DNA from: Microbispora sp. H11081
GTDB lineage: Bacteria > Actinomycetota > Actinomycetes > Streptosporangiales > Streptosporangiaceae
Reading direction: 5' to 3'
NCBI RefSeq assembly: GCF_012999535.1
Contig: NZ_JABBWV010000007.1
Coordinates: 124,001 to 188,000 of the forward strand
Length of the DNA stretch: 64,000 nucleotides
This document shows positions 26,587-37,300 of the stretch, one piece after another (the first letter of the stretch is position 1; each line of letters starts with the position of its first letter). A program made the position numbers and the translations under genes. Under the pieces are notes generated by a model that saw only the letters and a list, made by a program, of their open reading frames with translations, had not been told where the DNA came from and searched no databases.

Positions 26587-27783
26587 ATGACAGAGGCGAC
26601 ACCCCGGGTGGTGACTTTTCCCCTGGCGCGTGAACGTGCCTTCGATCCACCGGACGAACTGACGCGCTGCCGCGCCGAGGCGCCGGTCCAGCGGATGCTG
26701 TACCCGGACGGGCACGAGGGCTGGCTGGTGACCGGCTACGCAGAGGCGCGCGCGATCCTGGCGGACAGCCGTTTCAGCACCCGCCCGGAGTTGCTGCACT
26801 CGCCGATCGCCCAGCGCGGCGAGCTCAACGAGGAGCCGCTGACGCCGGGGTTCTTCGTCCGCATGGACGCCCCCGAGCACACCCGCTATCGCCGCCTCCT
26901 GACCGGCCAGTTCACCGTACGGCGGATGAAGGAGCTCGAACCGAGGATCCACGAGATCACCGAGAGCAGGCTCGACGCCATGGAGCGCGAGGGCGCCCCC
27001 GCCGACCTCGTCGAGTCCTTCGCCCTGCCGATCCCCTCGCTGGTGATCTGCGAGATGCTCGGCGTGCCGTACGAGGACAGGGAGAAGTTCCAGCGCGACT
27101 CCGCGGTGCTGGTCAACCTCGACTCGTCGATGGAGGACGTACGGGCTGCGGTGCAGGACCTGTTCGCCTACCTGCACGGCCTCGTCGAGCTCAAGGCGAA
27201 GGAGCCGGACGACGACCTGTTGAGCGGGCTCGTCGCGGGCGGGGAGCTGACGACGGAGGAGCTCGGCGGCGTGGCGCTGCTGCTGCTGATCGCGGGGCAC
27301 GAGACGACCGCCAACATGCTCGGCCTCGGCACGTTCGCGTTGCTGACCAACCCGGGACAGCTCGCCCTCGTGCGGGACGACCCCGCCGCCGTGGACAACG
27401 CGGTGGAGGAACTGCTGCGTTATCTCAGCATCGTGCACATCGGGCCGACCCGTACGGCCCTGGCGGACGTGATGGTCGGCGACGCCCTGATCAGGGCGGG
27501 CGAGGCGGTGACGCTGTCGCTGGCGGCGGCGAACCGCGACCCCGGACGGTTCGAGGGTGGTGACACCCTCGACGTGACCCGGCCGGCGCACGGGCACCTG
27601 AGCTTCGGGCACGGCATCCACCAGTGCCTGGGCCAGCAGCTCGCCCGGATCGAGATGCGCATCGCCTATCCCGCCCTGCTGCGCCGCTTTCCCAACCTGC
27701 GCCTCGCCGTGCCGGCGCGGGAGGTGCCGCTGCGGTCCAATATGGCGATCTACGGGGTGCACCGCCTGCCGGTGCTCTGGTGA
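26587..27783 (+). CDS. Cytochrome P450
   Basis: A 398-residue soluble bacterial P450, of CYP105-like appearance. The I-helix shows LLLIAGHETTANM with the oxygen-activating acid/alcohol pair, the K-helix EELLRYL (ExxR), and the haem loop HLSFGHGIHQCLGQQLAR with the thiolate cysteine. ATG 26587 follows AGGAG at good spacing. A [3Fe-4S] ferredoxin begins 19 bp downstream, the usual electron donor for such enzymes. No ferredoxin reductase or biosynthetic cluster is adjacent, so the substrate is unknown; xenobiotic or secondary-metabolite hydroxylation is usual. Confidence 0.93.
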   Translation: MTEATPRVVTFPLARERAFDPPDELTRCRAEAPVQRMLYPDGHEGWLVTGYAEARAILADSRFSTRPELLHSPIAQRGELNEEPLTPGFFVRMDAPEHTRYRRLLTGQFTVRRMKELEPRIHEITESRLDAMEREGAPADLVESFALPIPSLVICEMLGVPYEDREKFQRDSAVLVNLDSSMEDVRAAVQDLFAYLHGLVELKAKEPDDDLLSGLVAGGELTTEELGGVALLLLIAGHETTANMLGLGTFALLTNPGQLALVRDDPAAVDNAVEELLRYLSIVHIGPTRTALADVMVGDALIRAGEAVTLSLAAANRDPGRFEGGDTLDVTRPAHGHLSFGHGIHQCLGQQLARIEMRIAYPALLRRFPNLRLAVPAREVPLRSNMAIYGVHRLPVLW

Positions 27784-27802
27784 GCGAGTCAGTGGGGGAA
27801 CG

Positions 27803-27997
27803 ATGAAGATAAAGGCGGACACCGGCCGTTGCGTCGGCGCGGGGATGTGCGCGCTCACGCTGCCCGAGGTGTTCGACCAGAGCGAGGACGACGGGACGGT
27901 CGTGGTGCTCGACCCCGGCCCCCCGACCGCCCTCGGGCCCGCCGTGCGGAGGGCCGTTCAGCTCTGCCCGTCCGGCGCGCTGTCCGTGGAGGAGTGA
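27803..27997 (+). CDS. [3Fe-4S] ferredoxin
   Basis: A 64-residue ferredoxin. Three cluster cysteines are visible: Cys10 and Cys16 in RCVGAGMC and Cys55 in QLCPSGAL. The middle position of the usual C-x2-C is alanine (residue 13), so a three-iron cluster is expected. It lies 19 bp after the P450 with GGGGGAA before its ATG, and almost certainly passes electrons to that P450. Confidence 0.93.
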   Translation: MKIKADTGRCVGAGMCALTLPEVFDQSEDDGTVVVLDPGPPTALGPAVRRAVQLCPSGALSVEE

Positions 27998-28103
27998 GCG
28001 CGCGCGACACGCCGGGCCGGGTGACGCTCCGCTACTTGACGGGCACCGTCCGATGCTGTTGGGTGGTAAACGGCTGTTGAAGCCATTCTTGTGGGTGACC
28101 CTG

Positions 28104-28141
28104 GAGCCCCGTTCCGGCCGCCGAGGCCCGGTGCGGGGCTC
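28104..28141. terminator. Hairpin between convergent ferredoxin and GDPD genes
   Basis: GAGCCCCG (28104-28111) pairs with CGGGGCTC (28134-28141), with further internal pairing of CCGGCC and GGCC. On the plus strand it is followed by TTCCCT. It lies between convergent genes and could serve both strands. Confidence 0.6.
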
Positions 28142-28181
28142 TTCCCTGTCCGGCCGCGATCCGCGGAGGAAGGGGCGGTCT

Positions 28182-29108
28182 TCAGGCCCCCACTGGCCTC
28201 AGCGGGGTCACCGGGTCGGGCAGCGGCAGGCCGCGGGCCTTCCACAGGCGGCGCATACGGTCGGGGTAGTCGGTCACGATGCCGGCCACGCCCATGTCGA
28301 TCAGGCGGCCTGCCTCGTCGGGGTCGTTGACCGTCCACACCACGACCGGCAGGCCCTGCCGGGCCGCCCCGGTCATCAGGGCCTCGTCGACGAGCACGCG
28401 GTCGGGGGACAGCGTCGTCGCCCCCACCGCCGCGGCCGCCGCCGCGAGGTCGCCGCCGGCCTCGCCGAGGCGGATGCCGTTCATCCACGCGGGGGTCATG
28501 GTGTCGCGCTCGACCAGGGCGTAGCGCCGCTCGACCATCGGCCTGGCGATCTCCAGGATGCGCCAGTCGAAGCTGAGCAGGGCCGCCCTGGACAGCCGGT
28601 CGTGCCGGTCGAGTTCGCTTACGACGTCCTCGACGAACCTGCGCGGGTCGGCGCACAGGTCGGGACGGGTGGGGTCGGACTTCAGCTCGACGTGGAGGCG
28701 CACGTGGTCCGCGCCGAGCGCGCCGATCAGGCCGAGCACCGCTCCGAGCGTCGGCATCCTGGTGTCCGGCAGCGGCACCTGCGTGAGCGCGAAGCGGTCG
28801 TCCGGCCGCTCGGGCAGCCGTACGCCGACGTCGAGGGTCCGCAACTGGGGCAGCGTGAGCTCGATGACCGGTTTGCCGACGTAGGGGAACATCTCGTCCC
28901 CCGGTGCGGCCATGCCCGTGTCGGCGCTGGTCACCGGGGACACGTGCAGATCGTGGGTGAGCACGATCTGCCCGTCCGCGGACATGGCGACGTCGAACTC
29001 CAGCGCGTCTACCCCCAGCTCCAGCGCGAAGGCCAGGCCGGGCAGGGTGTTCTCAGGCCTCAGGCCCCGGGCTCCGCGGTGCCCGTGCAGCTCAACGTAT
29101 CCATGCAC
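28182..29108 (-). CDS. Glycerophosphodiester phosphodiesterase
   Basis: Hydrolyses glycerophosphodiesters to glycerol-3-phosphate and an alcohol. The 308-residue protein starts with the GDPD catalytic motif HGHRGARGLRPENTLPG and shows the metal ligands LEFDVAMSADG and LTHDLHV; the C-terminal VNDPDEAGRLIDMGVAGIVTDYPDRM closes the TIM barrel. No signal peptide is seen, so it should be cytoplasmic. GTG 29108 lies directly before the first strand and is preceded by a TAAGGT hexamer; the upstream in-frame region is poor. It follows purA by 73 bp on the same strand. Confidence 0.9.
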   Translation of the reverse strand: MHGYVELHGHRGARGLRPENTLPGLAFALELGVDALEFDVAMSADGQIVLTHDLHVSPVTSADTGMAAPGDEMFPYVGKPVIELTLPQLRTLDVGVRLPERPDDRFALTQVPLPDTRMPTLGAVLGLIGALGADHVRLHVELKSDPTRPDLCADPRRFVEDVVSELDRHDRLSRAALLSFDWRILEIARPMVERRYALVERDTMTPAWMNGIRLGEAGGDLAAAAAAVGATTLSPDRVLVDEALMTGAARQGLPVVVWTVNDPDEAGRLIDMGVAGIVTDYPDRMRRLWKARGLPLPDPVTPLRPVGA

Positions 29109-29181
29109 AGCGGCGTACCTTACCGCCTCGCCCGTACGCGGCCCGGAAACCTCCGGTTCCGGGCGCGTACGCCACGAATCA

Positions 29182-30465
<1,284 letters not shown>

Positions 30466-30491
30466 GGTCTAACTCCCGCACCAAGACGAAA

Positions 30492-30517
30492 GCCCCTGAC
30501 GCAAGCGCGACAGGGGC
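30492..30517 (-). terminator. Rho-independent-type terminator upstream of purA
   Basis: Reading leftwards, GCCCCTG (30517-30511) and CAGGGGC (30498-30492) form a 7-bp stem with a 12-nt loop followed by TTTCGTCTT, the best T-rich tail in the window. It probably terminates the DUF3151 transcript; it lies 27 bp before the purA start, so an attenuator is possible. Confidence 0.65.
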
Positions 30518-30616
30518 CTCTTGCACACAGAGACTACCCGAGGGGCGCGCCGCGGGTGAACGTGGTCTTAACACGCGAGACGGGCCGTGGCCGGTGCTCC
30601 GTGCGCAAGGGGTCCG

Positions 30617-31039
30617 TCAGTGGTTGGGCGCGAGCGCCTCGGCGGCCGCCGTGCTGCTGTCACGAAGGAACTGGGCGCACCGCTCGGCCTCGTCCTTCTC
30701 GCCGATGGCCTGCGCGGCCCTGGCGAGGGCGTTCAGGCAACGCAGGAACCCCTGGTTCGGCTCGTGCTCCCAGGGGATCGGCCCGTGGCCCTTCCAGCCG
30801 GCCCTGCGGAGCTGGTCGAGGCCCCGGTGGTAGCCGGTACGCGCGAAGGCGTACGAGGTGACGGCGTGGCCGGCCGCGAAGTAGTCGTCCGCCAGGGCGG
30901 CCCAGGCCGCCGAGTGGGCGGGGAAGCGCGCGGCCACGTCGGCCGCCTTGGCGCCCGACTCGAGCATCTGCCGTGCCTCAACGTTGTCGGGCAGCAGGGT
31001 GGGCGGCGGGCCGGCGAGGAGGTTCTCGTGCGTTTCCAT
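30617..31039 (-). CDS. DUF3151 family protein
   Basis: A 140-residue soluble actinobacterial protein. The sequence METHENLLAGPPPTLLPDN followed by helical pairs (AAWAALADDYFAAG, TSYAFARTGYHRGLDQLRRAGW, GFLRCLNALARAAQAIG) matches DUF3151, an alpha-helical family reminiscent of tetratricopeptide repeats. It is commonly found beside fba, as here. Function is unknown. Confidence 0.85.
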   Translation of the reverse strand: METHENLLAGPPPTLLPDNVEARQMLESGAKAADVAARFPAHSAAWAALADDYFAAGHAVTSYAFARTGYHRGLDQLRRAGWKGHGPIPWEHEPNQGFLRCLNALARAAQAIGEKDEAERCAQFLRDSSTAAAEALAPNH

Positions 31040-31170
31040 GGCACAGTTCTACCTGCCCGACACCGCGCACGGGTATGGGGCATCGGGCGGGAACGGAGAT
31101 CGATACCGGAATGGATCTTCCGTTCCCGCCTTTTCCCAGGTCCAGCGCCCCGGACAGGGTGGCGCGGACC

Positions 31171-31187
31171 CCCGGCTCACGGCCGGG
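31171..31187 (-). terminator. Short hairpin after fba
   Basis: CCCGGC (31171-31176) and GCCGGG (31182-31187) form a 6-bp stem with a 5-nt loop, 6 bp past the fba stop; no T-run. Confidence 0.45.
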
Positions 31188-31193
31188 AGAGCG

Positions 31194-32216
31194 TCACTTG
31201 AGCTTGGTGCCCGCGGACTTGAGCTGCCGGCAAGCCTCGGCCACGCGCTCGGCCATGCCGGCCTCGGCCGACTTGCCGTACGCACGGGGGTCGTAGGCCT
31301 TCTTGTTGCCGACCTCGCCGTCGACCTTCAGCACGCCGTCGTAGTTGCGGAAGATGTGGTCCACGATCGGGCGGGTGAAGGCGTACTGCGTGTCGGTGTC
31401 GATGTTCATCTTCACCACGCCGTACGAGATCGCCTCGTGGATCTCCTCCAGGGCGGAGCCGGAGCCGCCGTGGAAGACCAGCGAGAACGGCTTCTCCTTG
31501 CCGTACTTGGCGCCGACGGCGTCCTGGATCTCCTTGAGCACGCTCGGGCGCAGCTTGACGTGGCCCGGCTTGTACACGCCGTGGACGTTGCCGAAGGTGG
31601 CGGCCACGATGTAGCGGCCGCGCTCGCCCAGCCCGAGGGTCTCGGCGACGGCCAGCGCGTCCTCCGGCGTCGTGTAGAGCTTCTCGTTGATCTCGCCGAC
31701 GACGCCGTCCTCCTCGCCGCCGACGACACCGATCTCGATCTCCAGCACGATCTTGGCGGCGGCCGTCTTGTCGAGCAGTTCGGAGGCGATCTGGAGGTTC
31801 TCGTCCAGCGGCACGGCGGAGCCGTCCCACATGTGCGACTGGAACAGCGGGTCCTGGCCGCGCGCGACGCGCTCGGCGGAGATCTCCAGCAGCGGGCGGA
31901 CGAACGAGCCGAGCTTGTCCTTCGGGCAGTGGTCGGTGTGCAGCGCGACCGTCACCGGGTACTTCTCGGCGACCACGCGGGCGAACTCGGCGAACGCCAC
32001 GGACCCGGTGACCATGTCCTTCACCGTGGTGCCGGAGAGGAACTCCGCGCCGCCGGTGGACACCTGGATGATCCCGTCACTTTCCGCCTCCGCGAAGCCG
32101 CGCAGCGCGGCGTGCAGGGTCTGCGACGAGGTCACGTTGATCGCCGGGTACGCGAAACCGCCCGCTTTGGCACGGTCGAGCATCTCGGCGTAGACCTCAG
32201 GAGTCGCGATAGGCAT
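31194..32216 (-). CDS. fba: Fructose-bisphosphate aldolase, class II
   Basis: Zinc-dependent aldolase cleaving fructose-1,6-bisphosphate in glycolysis. The 340-residue protein begins with MPIATPEVYAEML and AINVTSSQTLHAAL, has the zinc-ligand and catalytic region VALHTDHCPKDKLG, the LEIEIGVVGGEEDGV loop, and the FHGGSGS and NIDTDTQYAFTRP phosphate-binding segments. Upstream (right) it diverges from dedA. Confidence 0.95.
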   Translation of the reverse strand: MPIATPEVYAEMLDRAKAGGFAYPAINVTSSQTLHAALRGFAEAESDGIIQVSTGGAEFLSGTTVKDMVTGSVAFAEFARVVAEKYPVTVALHTDHCPKDKLGSFVRPLLEISAERVARGQDPLFQSHMWDGSAVPLDENLQIASELLDKTAAAKIVLEIEIGVVGGEEDGVVGEINEKLYTTPEDALAVAETLGLGERGRYIVAATFGNVHGVYKPGHVKLRPSVLKEIQDAVGAKYGKEKPFSLVFHGGSGSALEEIHEAISYGVVKMNIDTDTQYAFTRPIVDHIFRNYDGVLKVDGEVGNKKAYDPRAYGKSAEAGMAERVAEACRQLKSAGTKLK

Positions 32217-32382
32217 GAGAAGTCATCTCCTTCTGACGGTATGCGGCGTGGCAAGTATCCCGAAGGCCGGGCCGATCCGGAAAGCCGGGCCGGTTCGCGG
32301 CGCCGGGAAAGCCGCGGTCATTCCGCGATTCACGGTTTTCCACAGCTCTGCCGCTTCTCAGTCTCATCTCATCGGGGACAGG

Positions 32383-32388
32383 TAGGCT
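32383..32388 (+). promoter_or_regulatory. Candidate leaderless -10 element
   Basis: TAGGCT followed by 6 nt and GTG 32395. Confidence 0.45.
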
Positions 32389-32394
32389 CGCCCC

Positions 32395-33075
32395 GTGGAC
32401 GTGCTCTTGGACCTTATTGACCCGAAGTGGTGGCTGAGCATGCTCGGCGCCTTCGCGACGATCGGCGTCATCGCCATCGTATTCGCAGAGACGGGGCTAC
32501 TCGTCGGGTTCTTCCTGCCCGGTGACTCACTGTTGGTGACGGCTGGAATTTTCAGTACCGCGGCCGCGGCGCAGGGATTCGGAATCGCGCCCCTGTCACT
32601 GCCCGTCCTGCTGATCGGCACGCCGCTGGCGGCGATCGCGGGCGCGCAGCTCGGGCACTTCCTGGGCGTGAAGGTCGGCAGGAAGATGTTCGACAAGCCC
32701 GACTCGAGGCTGTTCAAGAAGGAGCACGTCGACAAGGCGGAGTACTACTTCGAGAAGTTCGGCCCGGCCAAGGCCGTGGTCGTGGCGCGGTTCATGCCGA
32801 TCGTCCGCACCTTCATGAACCCGGTGGCCGGCGTGCTCGAGATGGACGCGCGACGGTTCTTCGTCTGGAACGTCGTCGGCGGCGTCGTCTGGGTCGAGGC
32901 GCTGCTGCTGCTCGGCTACTTCCTGGGCAGCAAGGTCGAGGGCATCGACAAGTTCATCCTTCCCGGTGTCTTCGTCATCGTCGCGCTGTCGGTCATCCCG
33001 ATCGTGCGCGAGGTGATGAAGAACCGCAGGGCCGCCAGGGCGGTCCCCAAGGGTCGCCACCACGCCGACCTGTGA
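32395..33075 (+). CDS. DedA family membrane protein
   Basis: A 226-residue integral membrane protein of the DedA/SNARE-associated family, now linked to undecaprenyl-phosphate and phospholipid flipping. It shows FAETGLLVGFFLPGDSLL, the re-entrant region with the acidic residue, and the arginine-bearing VVVARFMPIVRTFMNPVAGV motif. Four to five helices are apparent. The GTG start has a leaderless-type -10. It is divergent from fba. Confidence 0.9.
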   Translation: MDVLLDLIDPKWWLSMLGAFATIGVIAIVFAETGLLVGFFLPGDSLLVTAGIFSTAAAAQGFGIAPLSLPVLLIGTPLAAIAGAQLGHFLGVKVGRKMFDKPDSRLFKKEHVDKAEYYFEKFGPAKAVVVARFMPIVRTFMNPVAGVLEMDARRFFVWNVVGGVVWVEALLLLGYFLGSKVEGIDKFILPGVFVIVALSVIPIVREVMKNRRAARAVPKGRHHADL

Positions 33076-33166
33076 CCGCCCTCTCGCCCTCTCGTCCCGG
33101 GTGACCTGCGGCGAAGTCTCCGTACGAGAAGTGACAGACGAGTGCTGGGACACGCCTCACAGGCGC

Positions 33167-33172
33167 TACCCT
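33167..33172 (+). promoter_or_regulatory. Candidate leaderless -10 element
   Basis: TACCCT followed by 7 nt and GTG 33180. Confidence 0.45.
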
Positions 33173-33179
33173 CCGGGTT

Positions 33180-33650
33180 GTGGGACGCCACAGGTCTGAT
33201 CCCGTCGGTGTCGCCAGGCTGGCGCTGGTCGGCCTGGCGGTCCTGCTGCTGCTCGCCGTCGTCGTGATCGGGGCGAAGGGGCTGCTGTCCACGTTCGGCT
33301 CGGGAGAGCCGGCGGCCGGCGGGTCCTCCACCCCGTCCGCGCCGTCCTCGGCCGGGCCCTCCGCGGAGCCGTCCGCCGGGCCCGCCACGCCCGGCGCGCC
33401 CGACGTGCCGACCGTGCGCGTGGTGTGCCAGGCCGACAGGTGCCCCGTGTTCGTCCGGGTGCCCGGCGGCGACGTGCTCATCGACAGGGACCTGACCCGG
33501 GGTGAGCAGGCGGCCTACTTCCAGCCCGAACTCGACGTCGTCCTCGACGACGCAGGAACGGTCGAGGTCTTCGAGAACGGAACCGCCAGGTCCCCCGGGT
33601 CGCCCGGCGAGCGGCAGGCGTTCAGCGTTAAGAGAGCCCCAGGTCAGTGA
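33180..33650 (+). CDS. Membrane-anchored protein with RodZ-type DUF4115-like domain
   Basis: A 156-residue protein: a short basic N-terminus, one transmembrane helix (LALVGLAVLLLLAVVVIGA), a Ser/Pro/Ala linker, and a beta domain of about 70 residues (CPVFVRVPGGDVLIDRDLTRGEQ, YFQPELDVVLDDAGTVEVFENG) resembling the extracytoplasmic DUF4115 domain of RodZ. The cytoplasmic HTH of RodZ is absent. It may act in envelope organisation; this is inference. Its 3' end overlaps pyrE on the other strand by 23 bp. Confidence 0.7.
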   Translation: MGRHRSDPVGVARLALVGLAVLLLLAVVVIGAKGLLSTFGSGEPAAGGSSTPSAPSSAGPSAEPSAGPATPGAPDVPTVRVVCQADRCPVFVRVPGGDVLIDRDLTRGEQAAYFQPELDVVLDDAGTVEVFENGTARSPGSPGERQAFSVKRAPGQ

Positions 33651-34164
33651 GGGAGTAGGCCGAGCGATACGGCACCCCAGTGGCGGCCAGCGCCTCGTCG
33701 CCGCCCCGGTGCACGATCGTCGCGATGCCCACGACCTCGGCGCCCGCCTCGCGCAGCGCCTCCACGGCGGTGAGCACCGACCCGCCCGTGGTGGTGGTGT
33801 CCTCCACCGCCAGCACCCGGCGTCCCGCGACGTCGGGGCCCTCGACCCTGCGCTGCAGGCCGTGCGCCTTGCCCGCCTTGCGCACCACGAACGCGTCCAG
33901 CGTGCGTCCCCGGGCCGCCGCGGCGTGCAGCATCGCCGTCGCGACGGGGTCGGCGCCGAGCGTGAGACCACCGACCGCCTCGTAATCCAGGTCCTCGGTC
34001 AGATCGAGCATCACCCGGCCCACGAGCGGCGCCGCCACCCCGTCGAGGGTGATGCGGCGCAGGTCGACGTACCAGTCGGCCTCCTTGCCCGAGGACAGCA
34101 CGACCCGGCCGTGCACGATGCCCTTGTTCTTGATCTCGTCAAGCAGTCTCTCGCGGTCACTCAT
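33628..34164 (-). CDS. pyrE: Orotate phosphoribosyltransferase
   Basis: Makes orotidine monophosphate from orotate and PRPP. A 178-residue protein with VVLSSGKEADWYVDLRR, GLTLGADPVATAML and the PRPP loop VLAVEDTTTTGGSVLTAVEAL. I choose ATG 34164, 7 nt after TACGCT, and directly before DRERLLDEI; an upstream ATG adds eight residues without support. It is divergent from the sigma-fusion gene and convergent with the RodZ-like gene. No other pyr gene is adjacent. Confidence 0.92.
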   Translation of the reverse strand: MSDRERLLDEIKNKGIVHGRVVLSSGKEADWYVDLRRITLDGVAAPLVGRVMLDLTEDLDYEAVGGLTLGADPVATAMLHAAAARGRTLDAFVVRKAGKAHGLQRRVEGPDVAGRRVLAVEDTTTTGGSVLTAVEALREAGAEVVGIATIVHRGGDEALAATGVPYRSAYSLTDLGLS

Positions 34165-34171
34165 GAGGCTC

Positions 34172-34177
34172 AGCGTA
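34172..34177 (-). promoter_or_regulatory. Candidate leaderless -10 element for pyrE
   Basis: On the minus strand TACGCT is followed by 7 nt and the ATG at 34164. Confidence 0.45.
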
Positions 34178-34325
34178 CGGCCGGTCACGCCGGTCGGGCC
34201 GTACGGGCCCCGCCGCCGGACGTGGCGTGCGAATACTACGGAGAGTAAAGAGCGCTCAGCGGTTTAGCCAGGACATGGACTGCGGAATGTATGGCCGTGC
34301 AACTCATCGTAATCGCGAGGTCGCA

Positions 34326-37300
34326 ATGCGTAGAGAAGTCCGGCATACCGACATGGAACTCCTCGAGGCCGTACGGGGAGGCGACACGGCGGCCTTCGGG
34401 ACGCTCTACCGGCGGCACTCGGTCGCCGCGCGAACACTGGCGCGGCGGATCGCACAGAGCGAGAACGAGGTGGAGGACCTCCTCGCGGAGACCTTCGCGA
34501 GAGTCCTCGACGTGGTCCGGCGTGGCGGCGGGCCCGCCTCCGCGTTCCGGCCCTACCTGCTCGCGTCGCTGCGCCGCTACGCCGTCGCGGGCGTGGCCGA
34601 CCTGGCCGACGGCGACTCGCTGTACGTGGATCCGGAACTCGCCGGCCTGGAGCGCTCGCCGCTCGCCCGGGCCTACCGCTCGCTGCCCGAGCGCTGGCGC
34701 ACGCTGCTGTGGCACGTGGAGATCGAGGGCGGCAGGCCCGCCGACGCGGGCCCCCTGATCGGCCTGCCGGGCAAGGCCGCGGCCGAGCTCACCCACAGGG
34801 CCCGCCGGGGCCTGCGGGAGGCGTACGTGCGGCTGCACCTGGAGGACGGTCCCCGGGCCGAGTGCCGCCCGGTCGTGTCGACGATCCTGCGCTATCTGGA
34901 GAACGGCCTGCCCAAGGAGGAGGCCGCCGAGGTCGACGCCCACGTGGCCGAGTGCATCGACTGCCGGTCGGTCTTCCTGCAGTTGGTCGATCTCACGCAG
35001 GAACTGCGGGCCGTCGTCGGCCAGCTCGTCGCGGGGCCCGCCGTGTACGACTACCTCGCCGACCTCGCCGCCACGACCAGGGGCTCCCGGTCGTACGGCG
35101 GGGCGCGGGCGCGGCTGGAGGCCGCCCGGCGGCGCGTGGGGGCGTTGCGGAGCCGCGCTGACCGGCGCGTGCGAGGGGTCCTGCGGACTGCGCGGGACCG
35201 GCCGGCGGGGCGGGCGTCCGCGCTGCTCGGAGGGGCGTACGTGCGAGCGGGGACGACCACGCGGCGCGCGTGCCGGAAGCTGAGCGCGCTTCCGAGCGCG
35301 GGCTACATCCGGGCGCGGTCGACCACGCGGCGCGTGTACGGGAAGCTCAGCGGGCTGCCGAGGGCGGGGTACGTCCGGGTGCGGGCGGCGCTGGCGCGGC
35401 TGTCCGCGCTGGTGCGGAGCGTGCCGACGTCCCATCGGGCGGTGCTGGGGGGCATCGCCGTGGCCGGGCTCGCGACCGCCGCCTTCCTGCTCGTCGCCGA
35501 GCCGGCGAGCATGCTGACCGCGGGCGGCTCAGGGCAGCGGAGCCCGGACCGTGGGCGGCCACAATACGACGCCGCCTCTTCCCCGACCGCCGGCGAGAGC
35601 GGACCGGTGGGGATCCCGTTCCCGTACGACCGGCCGAGGCCGCGCCCGTGGACGCCGGGGAGCGCTGCCGAGCCGCCCGGCGCCGGCGTCGCGCTCGGCC
35701 TGCCCGAGATCACCGGCAGGGTCACCCCGGGCGCGCGGCCACCGCGCGAGGAGGCCACGGGAGCGCCGCCCGCTGCCGGCGGCGCGGGTGAGGATCGCCC
35801 CGGGCGTGGGGGCGGGGAGCACACGGGCGCCGGCCGAGGCGGCGGAGGACAGGTGGACCGGGGCCCGGCGAGCGGCCGCCCGGTGCGGGAGCCCGAGGTG
35901 GTCGTGGCCCTCCCGCGCCCCGAGCAGGGCTCCCGCCACGCGGACGCCTCACGGGAGCAGGTGCCAGAACGGCAACGGGTGCGGGGTCGGCTCTCCCGGC
36001 ACCCCTACCAGGAATCGTCCGAGCAGGCCCGGTCCCAGGGCGGTGCTCGTGCCCAGGGCGGTGCCCGGTTCCAGGCGCGGGACGGCGCGCGGGCGGGGGA
36101 GCGAGAGAGCCTGCGGGCGGGGACCCGGCAGGAGCAGGGCGCGGCGCGTGACCGGCGCGAGACACAGGCACGCGGAGCGGCCACGGGGCGCACCCCACTC
36201 GGACGGCAGGGCGGCTCGCGGGCGGGGGAGCCGAGTCGTGCGGCTCGTGAGCACTCCGGCGCGGCAGGCCGGCGCGACGCGGGTGCCCAGAAGGGCGCGG
36301 GAGCGCGGAAGGCCGCGGGGACTCACAAGGCCTCGGGCGCTCACAAGGCCTCGGGCGCCCCGGGGAAGGCGGGATCCCAGAAGGCCGGGGGAGCTCACAA
36401 GGGAGTAGGAGCGCAGAAGGCCGGGGGAGCGCAGAAGGGCGCGGGTGCACCGGGGAAGCCGGGAGACGGCAAAGGGAAGGGGAAAGCGGCGCTCTCCGTC
36501 GCCGTCGATCCGCTCGGTTCGCTGCTGCGCGGGCAGTCGGGGCTCGTCGCCGTACGGCTCCGCAACACGGGGGACGCCGCCACCGGTGACATCACCGCGA
36601 CGGTGACCCTGCCTCCCGGCGTCCGCTACCTGGACCAGGACGGGCGCGGCGGCCGGGGTGACGCCGCGCGCGGTGACGCCGGTCAGGAGCCTGCGGCGGG
36701 TGGGAGTGCGGACGGCACGCGCACGCGGCGGGGCGCGGGCGACGGGTGGTCGTGTGCGGCGTCGGGACGTCTGGTGCGGTGCGCCCGTGGACCGCTGGCC
36801 GCCGGTGAGGTCACGGCGATCTTCCTGCGGGTCGCGGTGGCCGCGGACGCGCCCGCTGGACGGGTCTTCACGGTGCGGGTGCGGGCGGGAGGGCTGGAGA
36901 AGACCGCGGAGTCCACCGTGGGGGCGCGCGCCTCGGGGGCGGCGGCTCGCTTCGCCGCGGACGGCCACCTGGCCGCCCGGGTGGTCGGCAACGTGCTCGT
37001 GGGCACTCCCGCGAGGTCCGGCCCGCGCGGATCCGTCCCGGACGGCCGGGGCCTGAGCCCGGGCGTCAGCGTGCCGGTCGACCTCGACAGGGACCCCTCG
37101 GCGGGCACGTCCAGCCAGGCCGATCTCCACCTGCCGCCCGGAGGCCAGGTGATGTGGGCGGGCCTCTACTGGGCGGGCGTGGGCCGGGGGGCGGTTCCCT
37201 CCCGGGACATCCGGGTGCGCGCTCCGGGAAGGCCCGGGTACGCGACCGTGCCGGCCGCCGAGGTCGCCCGGCGGGATCTGCCGAGCGGCTCCGGTTATCA